DNA of 23,288 bases from Chromera velia (taxonomy: Eukaryota; Sar; Chromeraceae), in the NCBI GenBank assembly GCA_018398765.1, contig JAHBMJ010000592.1, positions 1 through 23,288 of the forward strand, in the 5' to 3' direction. How positions within the stretch are numbered: the stretch's first letter is position 1; each line of letters begins with the position of its first letter. Below, in pieces: positions 1 to 14,031 of the stretch. Below the pieces are notes generated by a model, which did no database searches, was not told the DNA's origin, and worked only from the letters and a program-made list of their open reading frames with translations. Both the position numbers and the translations under genes were made by a program.

Positions 1-89
1 GAGAGAGAGAGAGAGAGAGACAAAAGAGAGGGCAGAGAGAGAGAGAGAGAGAGAGAGAAATAGAGAGAGAGACAAGAGAGAGAGACAAA

Positions 90-120
<31 letters not shown>

Positions 121-170
121 AGGGCCAAGAGAGAGAGAAGACAGAAAGAAGAAAAGAGGCATGAACGAAT
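1..170. repeat. (GA)n purine microsatellite at window edge
   Basis: Nearly uninterrupted GA dinucleotides with a few AAA/GGC interruptions run from the first base to about 130, then grade into purine-rich sequence up to about 170. No coding frame is supported. The tract probably continues to the left of the window. Confidence 0.95.
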
Positions 171-399
171 CACAGGAGTCCATGATCCTGCTGTGGAATG
201 CATGCATGTGCCTGCCTGCCTGCTTCGAATCGGGACAAAACTCCTTTCTTTCAGACCCCTGAGGAAATTGCCCCATGCACTTTCTTATGCACACTTCTGT
301 CTGAAAGAAAAATCAGAACATCCTCAGACAGCTTTGCCCTCTCCCAAGCCGATCACGGATGCATGGGCGACCAGAAAAAAGAGACACAATTGGAGCACA

Positions 400-1303
400 T
401 CAGCGAAAGAGCGAAAAACACGACCCCACCACACAACTCTTCCCACCAACTTTTCGGTCCCCCCCCTTTCCACCGCACACACCCAATTTATGAAGATCCC
501 GAAGAGTTCCGTCAAACGCTTTCTTCTGCTCCGCGTCCTCCTCCCCGCCTTCCCCGCTTCCGCTTCCATTCTTCTTGAACCTTTTGAACCGGCGGGGCCA
601 ATCGTGCTCGGCCTGTTGCCCGCTTCCACTGACCGCAACTTTCGCAGCAGCGGCCGACTGCGCGGCGCAAGCAGAAGCAAAAGCAATTTCAGGTTGAGGT
701 GGAAGGAGCATACAAGAGAAGCAGCCAGTTGACATTGAACACAAGACCGTCCAGACTGTGGCAAAGAAGGAAAAGGTGCTCTTTTGGAGAAGACGAAGCG
801 AAGAACGAGGGTCGATTTGACAAGGAATCAGTAGGCTGACATCTACACTCCGAAAAGGTTCTTTTTCTTTCCGTATGCCTCCCCTGGTCTTGTCTGCTTA
901 CCAGAAAGGCTTTCTTCTCCTTCCGAAAGTCGGGGACCTGGGAGGTCAGAGGCAGTGGTGGCTGGGAAGGTCTTTTGGGTGCGTCTGCAGAGTTTTTTGC
1001 CTTGAAGAGCTCTGTCACGACCCCCCCTTTTGACTCTTTTGACACTTTCTTTGGTGCGGAAACGGCATTTTTTTCTTTTCGAACACCAGCAGCTGCTTTG
1101 GAAGAGGAGGGCTCCAGAGAGGAAGGTTGCGCTTCAGAGGAGACGACAGACTTCTTTTTCTTCTTTCGGCCTTTCTTTTCCTCTTGAGGTCCTTTTTCGC
1201 CTTCTTTTCTTTTCTGAGGGAAATCGGGCCAATCACCAAACAAGGCCATGAAGTTCTCTCCATGACGTGCCAGCTTTTCTTCAGCGGTCTCCTCACTCAT
1301 CAT
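400..1303 (-). CDS. Probable two-exon gene, lysine-rich hypothetical protein
   Basis: Not recognised with confidence. The proposed start is the ATG ATG pair at 1303/1300; the open frame continues a few codons upstream, so an upstream exon is possible. Exon 1 (1303-902) opens with an acidic/hydrophobic stretch (EETAEEKL, FMALFGDWPDF). It then becomes a basic, Lys/Ser/Ala-rich low-complexity region (KKGRKKKKK at about residues 45-53) that looks like a nuclear or nucleolar protein. It ends at a strong 5' splice site, CTG|GTAAGC. The best in-phase continuation is after CGCGCAG at 658, giving a K/G/E-rich exon (657 to at most 400) with the segment FDGTLRDLHKLG. A competing acceptor at 756 (TTTGCCACAG) has a better pyrimidine tract, but opens a frame with less protein-like composition. 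The FDGTLRDLHKLG segment faintly recalls rRNA-processing proteins of the DUF4602/C1orf131 kind; this is a weak resemblance only. The 3' end is unresolved. Confidence 0.4.
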
Positions 1304-1885
1304 GTAGACGGCCAACGACTTGGGTCGAGGAGGAGACGCACAGGCAGTGGGTGCCAGGAGACAAATTGCCTCTGCAGATGAAACTCACCCAATCAGTTGT
1401 GCTGATGAGGAAAAGGAGTGCTGGGGCATAGAGAGTGGCGTTCCAACTTTTCGGATACTGTCGAATGGTGAAAATCGCGGAGTGATTATGAATGATTCAA
1501 CCTCAGCTTCGTCAGCTATCCTCACCTCAGGTCAGACGATGTCCGACGTATGCGTCAGCGGCATGCATGCCCCGCGGCTCCGCGCCCAGCTCTATGCATG
1601 CAGGCAGCCCCGAAAAATCCTCTTCGGCCTTTTCGTATATAGCCAATCGAATCATGGCCTCTATAGGACTTCTTTCGATCAACGGGGGGACAATAAAATT
1701 TGAACATGGCATTGCCTCTATTCAATCTAATTCAATCATTGTACACTCCCAGTCAGTCTTTCTTTCAATTACTTTCGAATAATTAATAATTAATAATAAT
1801 CTTAGTAATAATCATATCTTTAATAATCGACTCTAAGTCCTAATCTATCCTAATCTGCATGTCTTCTTATGTTTTCTCACGGTGT
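1304..1885. other. Spacer, no gene seen
   Basis: The overlapping short frames here are not supported. On the minus strand, GTGAGT at about 1389-1384 and CCCAAG just before 1316 could bound a roughly 70-base intron upstream of the lysine-rich gene, but the joined phases do not agree. Bases 1770-1860 are strongly AT-rich (repeated TAATAAT). Around 1560-1603 lies a small inverted arrangement of GCATGCATG motifs. Confidence 0.5.
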
Positions 1886-1899
1886 ATCTATGAGTCGGC
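1886..1899 (+). repeat. Left arm of 14-bp inverted repeat
   Basis: ATCTATGAGTCGGC here is repeated perfectly in inverse orientation at 3864-3877. Looser similarity continues inward on both sides (GCTA...AAAATAGT...AAAATAGTAAAAAT). It may be the end of a roughly 2-kb element; no convincing target duplication flanks the pair. Confidence 0.5.
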
Positions 1900-2299
1900 T
1901 TGCTACTATGTCAAAATAGTGAAAATAGTAAAAATACAGTAGAAAAGGTCGCGGGGAGCGACTTCCTAGATCCGTTCTGGCTTCTACATCATGAGATGAA
2001 TTGGTGTGCAGGAGGACTGAGAGTTCGGATGTTTCTGAACAATCAAAGTCTCTTAAAGTTTCTTTCCAGCTCACCTCAGGACATTAAGATTGAATACATA
2101 CATGCTCGTCAACGCACATTGTATGGCCCGTACTCTGTCTACCTGCTCTGCATCTGCGCTCTGTGTGCGCGCGTGGCAATGGCTTGAGGTGTATGGTGGC
2201 GCGCTTGTCTGCGGCTTGTAATGGCGGTGTAGTAGCGATGCAATCCTGTCATCTTTACCCTGATTTAATTAATGCTATGTCAAATAGTAAAATAAATTA

Positions 2300-2863
2300 A
2301 TGCTATGCTATGTCGAGAAGTATTGTAAAGAATGGAGACTTACAGTCAATCTGAAAAAGACAAAGATTCTCCGTCTGTCTGCATCTACATTTGGGGAAAG
2401 CTCCAGTTTGGTAGTGTATGAAGGGAAAGAGGTTGAATGGGCAACGGAATACAAGTACCTGGGGTGCCTGTTCTTTGAGGGGGGATGCCTCAGTGAGATA
2501 GTTGAATCACGTATTGCTTCAGCCTCCCGCGCCCTGGGGGCTGTGTTTGGTCTGATTGCCAGCATGGGTCCCCTTAGTGTAGATGCGCAGATGACTGTTT
2601 TTAAAGCCTGTTGGTCCCTTGTCGCACTGTACCACCTCGAATACGTCCCTCTTCGTGATGCCGTTCTTCTCATAATCGATGCTTTGCAGCTCTGTTTTGC
2701 ATGCTGGTCTGGCCGTCTGTCTGCTCGCAGTTTTCGTTTGCCCTCTTTGTGTATTTTTGGCCTGCTTCTTGCAAAAGCCCTGCGTTGCTCTAGAGTGGCC
2801 GACTGGTGGTGCTTGCTCTCACAAACCATGCACACCGTTCCTGCTGTAATGCTGTGTGCCTAG
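2300..2863 (+). pseudogene. 5'-truncated non-LTR (LINE) reverse transcriptase, C-terminal part
   Basis: The frame reads like the segment downstream of the catalytic palm in LINE-type reverse transcriptases. The motif WRLTVNLKKTKIL corresponds to the family's W.L.(I/V)N..KTK.., followed after about 25 residues by EYKYLGCLFF (the family's FKYLG). An Arg/Ala-rich helix (RIASASRAL) and the FKACWSLVALYHLEYV region match where the family has its conserved (V)LYG..W stretch. The YADD active-site block and everything upstream are absent: just 5' of 2300 is AT-rich non-coding sequence. Such 5' truncation is typical of LINE insertion. The frame stops at 2861-2863, and related-looking coding in the next frame (2858-2969) suggests a further frameshift. 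Inactive; the ATG at 2300 is simply the first one in the frame. Confidence 0.6.
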
Positions 2864-3281
2864 AAGGGAAACACTTATCCAGAGTTTTCGAGAGCCTCCT
2901 TGTGGCTGCTTCGTTGGGCTGGTTTGGATTTTGTTTATTCATTGGGGGTGGGAGTGCTGCAACACCCTAGCACCAGCGGGCAGCAGTGATGGAGAGTTTA
3001 AGGCACCGGCTCTCTCTTCTTTAAGGGCAGAGCTAGACATGTAGTTGCGGAAGAGGTCTGCACGCGGCGGGTGGGGGCTATCACTTTTTCGCATTTCCCT
3101 CCTCTTGCCAAGCTCACCCCCCTTCAACAAGCTTTTCCCTCTTCTCATCGCATGTTTGTGTTTCTTCTTTGCAACAAATCCGCCTCTGGTCTCTACTCCT
3201 TTTCCGCCCTCCCTCGATCTGCTCTCACAGTAACTGACGGCTCTCTGTTGGATTTCTTATGTCTGCTCTCATAATATATGA

Positions 3282-3533
3282 GTCTCATTTAACCTACAAG
3301 GCGAAAGCAGTGCTCTGTCTGTTAAATGTAGTGACCACAAACTCTGTGTACATGATTCTTGTATTTGGTGTGTTGATGACTTCATGCATAGACTTTTTTT
3401 ATGTGCCAAGTGGCTGGATGAAAGAGAATTCCTGCACTGTCTGGCTGAGCTGGAATCCATTAATTTAAATGATTGTAACTGTCCATTCCCCGGTGTAAGT
3501 ACATCTGAACTCTTCATCTGTAATGTCATTTGA
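3282..3533 (+). other. Cys-rich open frame, 83 codons, probable transposon fragment
   Basis: This frame has no early ATG; it opens after a TGA at 3279-3281 and stops at TGA 3531-3533. It encodes an unusually protein-like segment rich in Cys/His/Trp (KCSDHKLCVHDSCIWCVDDF), then an amphipathic Leu/Glu stretch (WLDEREFLHCLAELESI). The spacing suggests zinc binding, but I recognise no family. It lies between the LINE reverse-transcriptase fragment and the (CTAA)n run, so it could be the C-terminal part of the same element. A host exon is the alternative. Confidence 0.3.
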
Positions 3534-3690
3534 TCGCTTCTACGCTCACATCCGGCCTGTCTCTTTGATGTCTGTCTCCCAATTCTAGAAAGTGATTAAC
3601 TGATCAACTCTACCGGCGACTTAATAAACAACAACCATGCATGTATGTACCGCCCGGAAGCTTAGCACTCCGACTGGGGTTTGGCATCCT

Positions 3691-3720
3691 CTAACTAACT
3701 ATCTAACTAACTAACTAATT
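3691..3720 (+). repeat. (CTAA)n short tandem repeat
   Basis: CTAACTAACTATCTAACTAACTAACTAATT. A short tandem tail of this sort is common at the 3' end of some LINE lineages. It sits about 90 bases after an AATAAA (around 3623), which is consistent with the tail of the element at 2300-3690, but the link is inferred. Confidence 0.6.
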
Positions 3721-3768
3721 AGAAAAATAGTTAGCACTATTTTACTATTGTACTAACTATTTTTCTAA
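3719..3768. repeat. Perfect 16-bp hairpin
   Basis: TTAGAAAAATAGTTAG (3719-3734) and CTAACTATTTTTCTAA (3753-3768) are exact reverse complements separated by an 18-base loop. Confidence 0.9.
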
Positions 3769-3790
3769 CTACTTTAGTATTTGATGTAGC

Positions 3791-3853
3791 AAATAGTAAA
3801 AATAGTAACTATTTGAACTATTTTTAATATTTTTTCAACTATTTTTACTATTT
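3791..3853. repeat. Second perfect 16-bp hairpin
   Basis: AAATAGTAAAAATAGT (3791-3806) and ACTATTTTTACTATTT (3838-3853) are exact reverse complements with a 31-base loop. The AATAGT word is shared with the preceding hairpin and with the matching region near 1915-1935, so all belong to one repeat family. Confidence 0.9.
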
Positions 3854-3863
3854 TAAATAGCTT

Positions 3864-3877
3864 GCCGACTCATAGAT
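3864..3877 (-). repeat. Right arm of 14-bp inverted repeat
   Basis: GCCGACTCATAGAT, the exact reverse complement of 1886-1899. It lies immediately outside the two hairpins and would close a roughly 2-kb unit containing the LINE fragment. Confidence 0.5.
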
Positions 3878-3928
3878 GAGTTTAGGACAGTGCTGATGAA
3901 CGTATGATAACGTATGGTGAGAAAGTAG

Positions 3929-3951
3929 TACACAGTACGGTTAGGAGTAAC
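3929..3951 (+). repeat. Left arm of distant inverted repeat (partner 12283-12305)
   Basis: TACACAGTACGGTTAGGAGT followed by AAC matches the reverse complement of 12283-12305 at 21 of 23 positions. The two arms bracket both the inverted-repeat transposon and the copia element. They may be the remains of an older, outer element that received the insertions. Confidence 0.35.
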
Positions 3952-3970
3952 GAAAGTAAGACGGTTACTA

Positions 3971-3988
3971 GGCGGCCGCTAGGCCGCC
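3971..3988. repeat. GC-rich 7-bp hairpin in AT-rich DNA
   Basis: GGCGGCC (3971-3977) and GGCCGCC (3982-3988) are perfect inverted repeats around GCTA. The local GC content contrasts sharply with the surrounding AT-rich sequence. Confidence 0.7.
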
Positions 3989-4197
3989 CGGTTACCAATT
4001 TTGTGGTTATGGTAGTAGTGTTCCAATGGTAGTGGTAGTAGCTAAAAACAGGCAGATTTTGCGATATTCTGAATCAAACTTGACCTACAAAACCAATTTT
4101 AAACTAGTAAAAATCATATTTTTGGCATTCATTAAAAGTTCATTCTAGTAAAGTTCAATGTTCATCATTTTATGATTGAACTCAGTGAACTCTAACC

Positions 4198-4422
4198 CTA
4201 ATGAATTGGGAGTTGAATTGGGCATCGAATTGGTAGTACTACCAATTTTTTACCGCCAGTAACTCCCAATTTTGAAAAATTGGTACCTAGTCTAATGAAA
4301 GAAGTACATGAAGTTTGAAGCTAAAATTTTGTGTAGGGGCTAAACAGGGGCTCACTAGTCTCTAGCCACAGTCATTAGACTCTAATTTATTACTAAGAAC
4401 AAATTCTATAAACACTTAGAGT
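4198..4422 (+). repeat. Left terminal inverted repeat
   Basis: It pairs with 5451-5675 in inverse orientation over 225 bases without gaps. I count 17 differences, all transitions. It contains a 20-bp perfect palindrome at 4228-4247 and AATTGGGAGTT-type repeats at 4204-4214 and 4261-4271 (inverse); another lies just inside the arm at 4431-4441. Confidence 0.9.
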
Positions 4423-4634
4423 CACCTAAAAATTGGGAGTTACCAATTTTTTTCTAGGACTAACTATCAATTTTTAAGAAAATCAACACCCAATTTTTTT
4501 TTTGGACTACCAATTTTATAACTTCTCCTAGAAAGTAAAATATATGTGGAAAGAAAGAACGCTGTAATAGAACAGTGTTGCGGCTGCACAGAACTTCATA
4601 AATCCATAAGTTTTGTATAGTTTCATAGTGTTAT

Positions 4635-5192
4635 TCATGCTCGAAGTCCCTCCCGGCATGACACATCGGCAAAATATGCTTGCATGGCTTTCTTTCTCTT
4701 GCACAACCACACAAAAACCAGATCTTCCAAAATAAAACGATCATATGAATAATGTCCCCCCTGTAGGACAAAACGTTTGCAAACCTTCTTATGATACGAT
4801 TCAAAGCCGTAGCATTTCGCTGTGTTCAACCCCCCAAACCGGTGGATCCACACCGGAAAGTGCGAGTAAAAGTGAGTCTTCGGAACCGCCTATCCATAAG
4901 ACTTGCAAAAAAAGTCTTGCCAAGTCTTTATCACGATCTTCAGTTCTGCAAGTTTCTCATCCGTGATTGAACCTGTCAACGTGGAAAGGATCTACGAATG
5001 CAAGTAAAAAGAACAAGCACGAGGGTTCTCTATAACAAAAATGTTCAGACACCTTTTTTCTATGAACTTAACCACACAAGGGAAAACCCCAAATCTATCA
5101 GAGGAGAAGAAGAAGGAATATAATCTCCATTTGAGATGTCTGGAAACCACTAAGTGGGAGATGTTCGGGAGAGAGAGGCATGATCTGAACAA
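4635..5192 (-). pseudogene. Degenerate Tnp2-like transposase, C-terminal fragment
   Basis: One minus-strand frame runs through this stretch, interrupted by TAG at 4992-4994 and TAG at 4890-4892, and ends at 4635. Reading across the stops, ITDEKLAELKIVIKTWQDFF is followed by PKTHFYSHFPVWIHRFGG and then FESYHKKVCKRF. This matches, in order and spacing, the pattern of Tnp2/Plavaka-type transposases: a helix before PK.H...H.P..I.RFGP, then a F/RFE.KH...K block. Upstream, near 5230-5160 in another frame, PPYTGQWLLIFVQIMPL may be an earlier part of the same protein, implying a frameshift. The catalytic N-terminal region is missing. The fragment is dead, but its place between matched inverted repeats supports transposon identity. 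Confidence 0.5.
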
Positions 5193-5450
5193 AGATCAGC
5201 AGCCACTGTCCGGTATATGGAGGGATTATGAATTCTGGTAGGCTTACATGGTCAATTGGATCGATTTTCGCTCTGTTTTTTATACTGATACGTGCAGCTT
5301 GTGTAGAGCTGTCCACTGTCCGTTTTATATTGCATTAGCAGTGCACCATAACACACAAAACAAAAGTTTCAAGTTGAGTCCCCCCCTTTTTTTTTTGTAC
5401 TACCAATTTTTTTTTTGCGGTCCTAAAAAATTCCTATTTAAAAATTGTTA

Positions 5451-5675
5451 ACTTTAAGTGTTCATGGAATTTGTCTCTAGTAATGAATTAGAGTCTAATG
5501 ACTGTGGCTAGAGACTAGTGAGCCTCTGTCTAGCCCCTACACAAAATTTTAGCTTCAAACTTCATGTACTTTTTTTACTAGACTAGGTACTAATTTTTCA
5601 AAATTGGGAGTTACTGGTGGTAAAAAATTGGTAGTACTACCAGTTTGACGCCCAATTCAACTCCCAATTCATTAG
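5451..5675 (-). repeat. Right terminal inverted repeat
   Basis: Reverse complement of 4198-4422, with 17 differences, all transitions. It carries AATTGGGAGTT at 5602-5612 and its inverse at 5659-5669, plus a one-mismatch copy of the 20-bp palindrome (about 5626-5645). Confidence 0.9.
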
Positions 5676-5753
5676 AAAAGTCTCTAACTAGTATATATTA
5701 CTATATGTATAACATATATTATTTGAATATGATTATTTCAGCGCTTTAAACTG

Positions 5754-5758
5754 CTAAT
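5754..5758. repeat. Target-site duplication, left copy (CTAAT)
   Basis: CTAAT directly abuts the left LTR and is repeated exactly at 12107-12111, abutting the right LTR. Five bases is the usual duplication length for Ty1/copia integrases. Confidence 0.9.
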
Positions 5759-6180
5759 TAAGAATATACAGGGATAAGCAGCTATATTCAATGTAGATGG
5801 ACGAGAACGAATTCATAGAGTCTGTCAGGTACCTACCTTTGGACCTTTCGCCACGCAACGTTCCAGCAGTCGAATCGTTGTTCCACCTCTCGAATTCACT
5901 CACGACACGGCTTAAGAATCGGTTATTATAGAATGGATTAACAGGATGACGAGTCGCCCTGCCAGCCTCAATCTCAAGCTCTGTATGAAGCTCGAACTCA
6001 ATGCTCATACAGATCGATCAATTACACACAGAAATGCATGCAGAATTAATTGACGTAAATATATGTATATGCATGCATCGCGCGAAGGTCCTTTATGTCG
6101 TGCGTGCCGCGACCGGCCCGCCCGACGTCCAGGTCCAATCCCGGCCCCGGATCCCGACATTCCTCTGATTTAATCTCACA
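5759..6180 (-). repeat. 3' LTR of copia element
   Basis: 422 bp, the downstream LTR relative to transcription on the minus strand. It differs from the 5' LTR at ten positions: eight transitions and two transversions. It contains the same embedded open frame as the other LTR, but here the TAG stop is TAT, so the frame runs out of the LTR to 5754. Confidence 0.95.
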
Positions 6181-6192
6181 TTCACCCCCTTG
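6181..6192 (-). other. Polypurine tract
   Basis: On the minus strand CAAGGGGGTGAA lies immediately upstream of the 3' LTR's TGTGAG. Position and composition are those of the plus-strand primer of LTR retrotransposons. Confidence 0.8.
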
Positions 6193-6303
6193 AAGGACCT
6201 TAAAACAAAGACCTTCGACATACCATTGGCTTTCGATTGATAAAATCTCTTGCATGAACTCAACTCAAAACGATTAATACTCACGCAAACTCAATGCATG
6301 AAA

Positions 6304-11680
<5,377 letters not shown>

Positions 11681-11691
11681 CTACTAAGAAT

Positions 11692-11934
11692 CTACAGGGA
11701 TAAGCAGCTATATTCGATGTAGATGGACGAGAACGAATTCATAGAGTCTGTCAGGTACCTACCTTTGGACCTTTTGCCACGCAACGTTCCAGCAGTCGAA
11801 TCGTTGTTCCGCCTCTCGAATTCACTCACGACACGGCTTAAGAATCGGTTATTATAGAATCGATTAACAGGATGACGAGTCGCCCTGCCAGCCTCAATCT
11901 CAAGCTCTGTATGAAGCTCGAACTCAATGCTCAT
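11692..11934 (-). other. Open frame inside the 5' LTR, 80 codons
   Basis: ATG at 11934 opens an 80-codon frame (MSIEFELHTELEIEAGRATR and onward) to TAG 11692-11694, eight bases from the LTR end. The same frame is open in the 3' LTR. Three of the LTR differences change amino acids (P/R, W/R, E/K), so there is no sign of selection on it. It is in a different frame from gag, so it could serve gag only through a frameshift. It may be fortuitous. Confidence 0.3.
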
Positions 11935-11982
11935 ACAGATTGATCAATTACACACAGAAATGCATGCAGAATTAATTGACGT

Positions 11983-11996
11983 AAATATATGTATAC
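11983..11996 (-). promoter_or_regulatory. TATA-like element in 5' LTR
   Basis: On the minus strand TATACATATATTTA lies about 50 bases upstream of the LTR ATG at 11934. This is a plausible core promoter for the element, inferred from sequence and position only. The copy in the 3' LTR is changed by one transition next to it (TATATG). Confidence 0.35.
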
Positions 11997-12106
11997 GCAT
12001 GCATCGCGCGAAGGTCCCTTATGTCATGCGTGCCGCGACCGGCCCGCCCGACGTCCAGGTCCAATCCCAGCCCCGGATCCCGACATTCCTCTGATTTAAT
12101 CTCACA

Positions 12107-12111
12107 CTAAT
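12107..12111. repeat. Target-site duplication, right copy (CTAAT)
   Basis: Exact repeat of 5754-5758, abutting the outer end of the 5' LTR. Confidence 0.9.
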
Positions 12112-12700
12112 AACTTAAGTGATCAAGCTTTAAAATAGGTTTGGTAACTAGTTTAGCAGCTGCTTTTATCAGAGTTTTTCCTTGAACTACCATGGTAGTG
12201 GTATATGCCTTCAAGTCTGCCGGTTACCATCTCATGCTTATCAAACTGACGGTAACTCGCTACTGGCTAAAAGAGGCCGGTAGTAACTCCTAACCATACT
12301 GTGTAGAAAGTAGTGAATAATTATATTTTCACAATAAAAAAAACTAACTTCCACTCCAATTCTGGCTCTAGGCCAGAGTTTTTCTTGATGTACAAAAACT
12401 TCTGGCCGCAGTGGTAAGTTACCGTATAATAGACTGAGTATTAGACTCTATTCACTATATAAAAATATATCATAAACACTTTTTCAGTAAATGTATTTTT
12501 AAGTCTTTTTTGAACAGTGAATCAAAGGTGTATTTTATTTTATTTAGATGTACTTATACAATTCGTGATATACCATGATACACAAGAAAAACATGTGTGG
12601 TGTTCCATAGACTAAGGACCATAGTCACGTGGCATAGTGGCAGTGGGTTCTTGATTTTGATATATTTGTCCCCCCTCTAAAACATCTTTGTCGGTCACAG
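12112..12700. other. AT-rich spacer, no gene seen
   Basis: Contains short palindromic words (CTACCATGGTAG near 12188) and two related copies of CAGAGTTTTTC(C)TTGA near 12170 and 12370. It also holds the partner (12283-12305) of the inverted repeat at 3929-3951. It probably continues the old repeat that was interrupted by the copia insertion. No coding frame. Confidence 0.5.
12283..12305 (-). repeat. Right arm of distant inverted repeat (partner 3929-3951)
   Basis: Reverse complement of 3929-3951 at 21 of 23 positions, on the far side of the copia element. Weaker resemblance outside the 23 bases is not convincing. Confidence 0.35.
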
Positions 12701-12928
12701 GGCCGTAAACCTTTTGCTATACAAGTCCGGCAACTTTAGGACGCTTCTTTCGATTGCGGTCTCAGCCGATTGAGTGAATGAAGCTGGTCGGTTTGTTTTC
12801 TTCTCCTGGCCGACAGATCGGCAGACTCCAAGAAGGAGGCACCGACAGACACTTAAATTGGTCCCAAAATTCAGACAGACTGTCACAGACAGACAAACAG
12901 ACAAATACACAGATGCATAAATCAGGTG

Positions 12929-12931
<3 letters not shown>

Positions 12932-12963
<32 letters not shown>
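12932..12963 (+). repeat. (GA)n microsatellite
   Basis: About 15 uninterrupted GA units. Confidence 0.95.
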
Positions 12964-12966
<3 letters not shown>

Positions 12967-14031
12967 CCCTTCCAAGGGGCCTGGCCTGTGTCTGTCTTTA
13001 TGTCTGGAGGGAAAGGCGTTCCTTTTGCAAGCCCAGTGAAAGAGGCAGACAACTCGGCAGATAAGCAAAAGTGAACGAACTCAGAGAGAGAGAAGGTCTT
13101 CTATCCATCCATCCAACGCTAGGAAGGATGACGAGCCGATAGGCTTGCATTGATTGTATGACCTTCCTCTACCTGCAGAGATTCACCCACATCTTGCATC
13201 ATACAACCAACATTCGATCTAGCTGCCCTAAGCTTCCTTCCTTTCGCCTTTCATTGGAAGTAAGGTGCTAAGAGAGGAGGGCGGAAAGACGAGGGAGGAG
13301 ACAGACGAGACATAGAGAAGGATACGATACTGTCTCAATGGATGTTCCCGGGAATACCAACAGATGCTGGGCAAGAAAAGGAATCCGAACCAACTGCATG
13401 CCGCCAATGCTGTAAGATTGCTGACGGACTGAATGGAAACTGTGTGAATAAAGAGACAAATAAGCCAAGACACAGACAGGCACGGAGACAGACAGACGGA
13501 CGGACAGAGGTTCCGACTCGGTTCGATTCGATTCTATGGATGAAGAAGAAGAAGAAGAAGCGAAGACATTCAATTCATTCATTCATCCATTCATGCATTG
13601 GATCGTTAATTTTACTTTCTATTTTTGTCTTGACGGGGGCGCGGTCAGTCCCTGTCAGAGAGAGAGCAGAGTGTCTACTTGTGGAGGTTTTCACGTGGAG
13701 GGCACGCATCTGGCGCCCCACATGCACAAGCCGTTTTCCTTCTGCTGATCGATGCACCCCCCCCGCCCTTTTTTTCGCAGTCGAATTACTCCTTCCCCTT
13801 TCAGCGTCTCGCGAAGTAAAAGGAGGGGAGAGAGGACGAAAAAATGGACAAAAAGATAGAACATCGAGAAGACCTTGACAAAAGAAGACTTTCAAAAAGA
13901 CAACCCAAGATTGCCCCGCTAGGAACTTGGCAACATTGGTTGGTTCCTCCCTCCGTTTTGATACGCGAACACACGCTTAGGAAGGAACAGCTAGATACAA
14001 GTCAAGTCAAGTCAAGAAAGGAACCGGTGAC

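Larger units (their letters stand above)
4198..5675 (-). mobile_element. DNA transposon with 225-bp terminal inverted repeats, Tnp2/CACTA-like
   Basis: The unit is 1478 bp, bounded by long inverted repeats (4198-4422 and 5451-5675) that I align at 208 of 225 positions. Inside are repeated AATTGGGAGTT motifs in both orientations near both ends, and a broken transposase on the minus strand resembling the C-terminal part of Tnp2-type (CACTA/En-Spm superfamily) transposases. The termini read CTAATGAATTGGG and not CACTA, so membership of the classical CACTA group is not proven. CTCTAAC occurs just outside both ends (4190-4196 and 5682-5688). It could be a target duplication if the right end extends to 5681, but the ends then no longer match. 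Orientation is given by the transposase remnant. Confidence 0.7.
11685..12106 (-). repeat. 5' LTR of copia element
   Basis: 422 bp, directly upstream of gag. It is the promoter-bearing LTR for minus-strand transcription. It begins TGTGAGATT at 12106 and ends TTCTTA at 11685, followed at once by internal sequence that lacks a recognisable TGG-starting primer site. Confidence 0.95.

Noticed and set aside
324-764. Alternative minus-strand exon starting after the acceptor at 756
   Set aside because: The pyrimidine tract is good, but the resulting peptide (Leu runs, then Arg-rich) is less coherent with exon 1 than the frame beginning at 657. Kept only as an alternative.
3691-3853. CRISPR-like or regulatory repeat array
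   Set aside because: The repeats are short AT-rich inverted repeats and a (CTAA)n run with no regular spacers, in eukaryotic transposon context.
4185-5690. CACTA terminal motif and CTCTAAC target duplication
   Set aside because: CACTA occurs only inside the arms (for example in CTCACTAGTC), not at the ends, and taking CTCTAAC as the duplication makes the two termini unequal.
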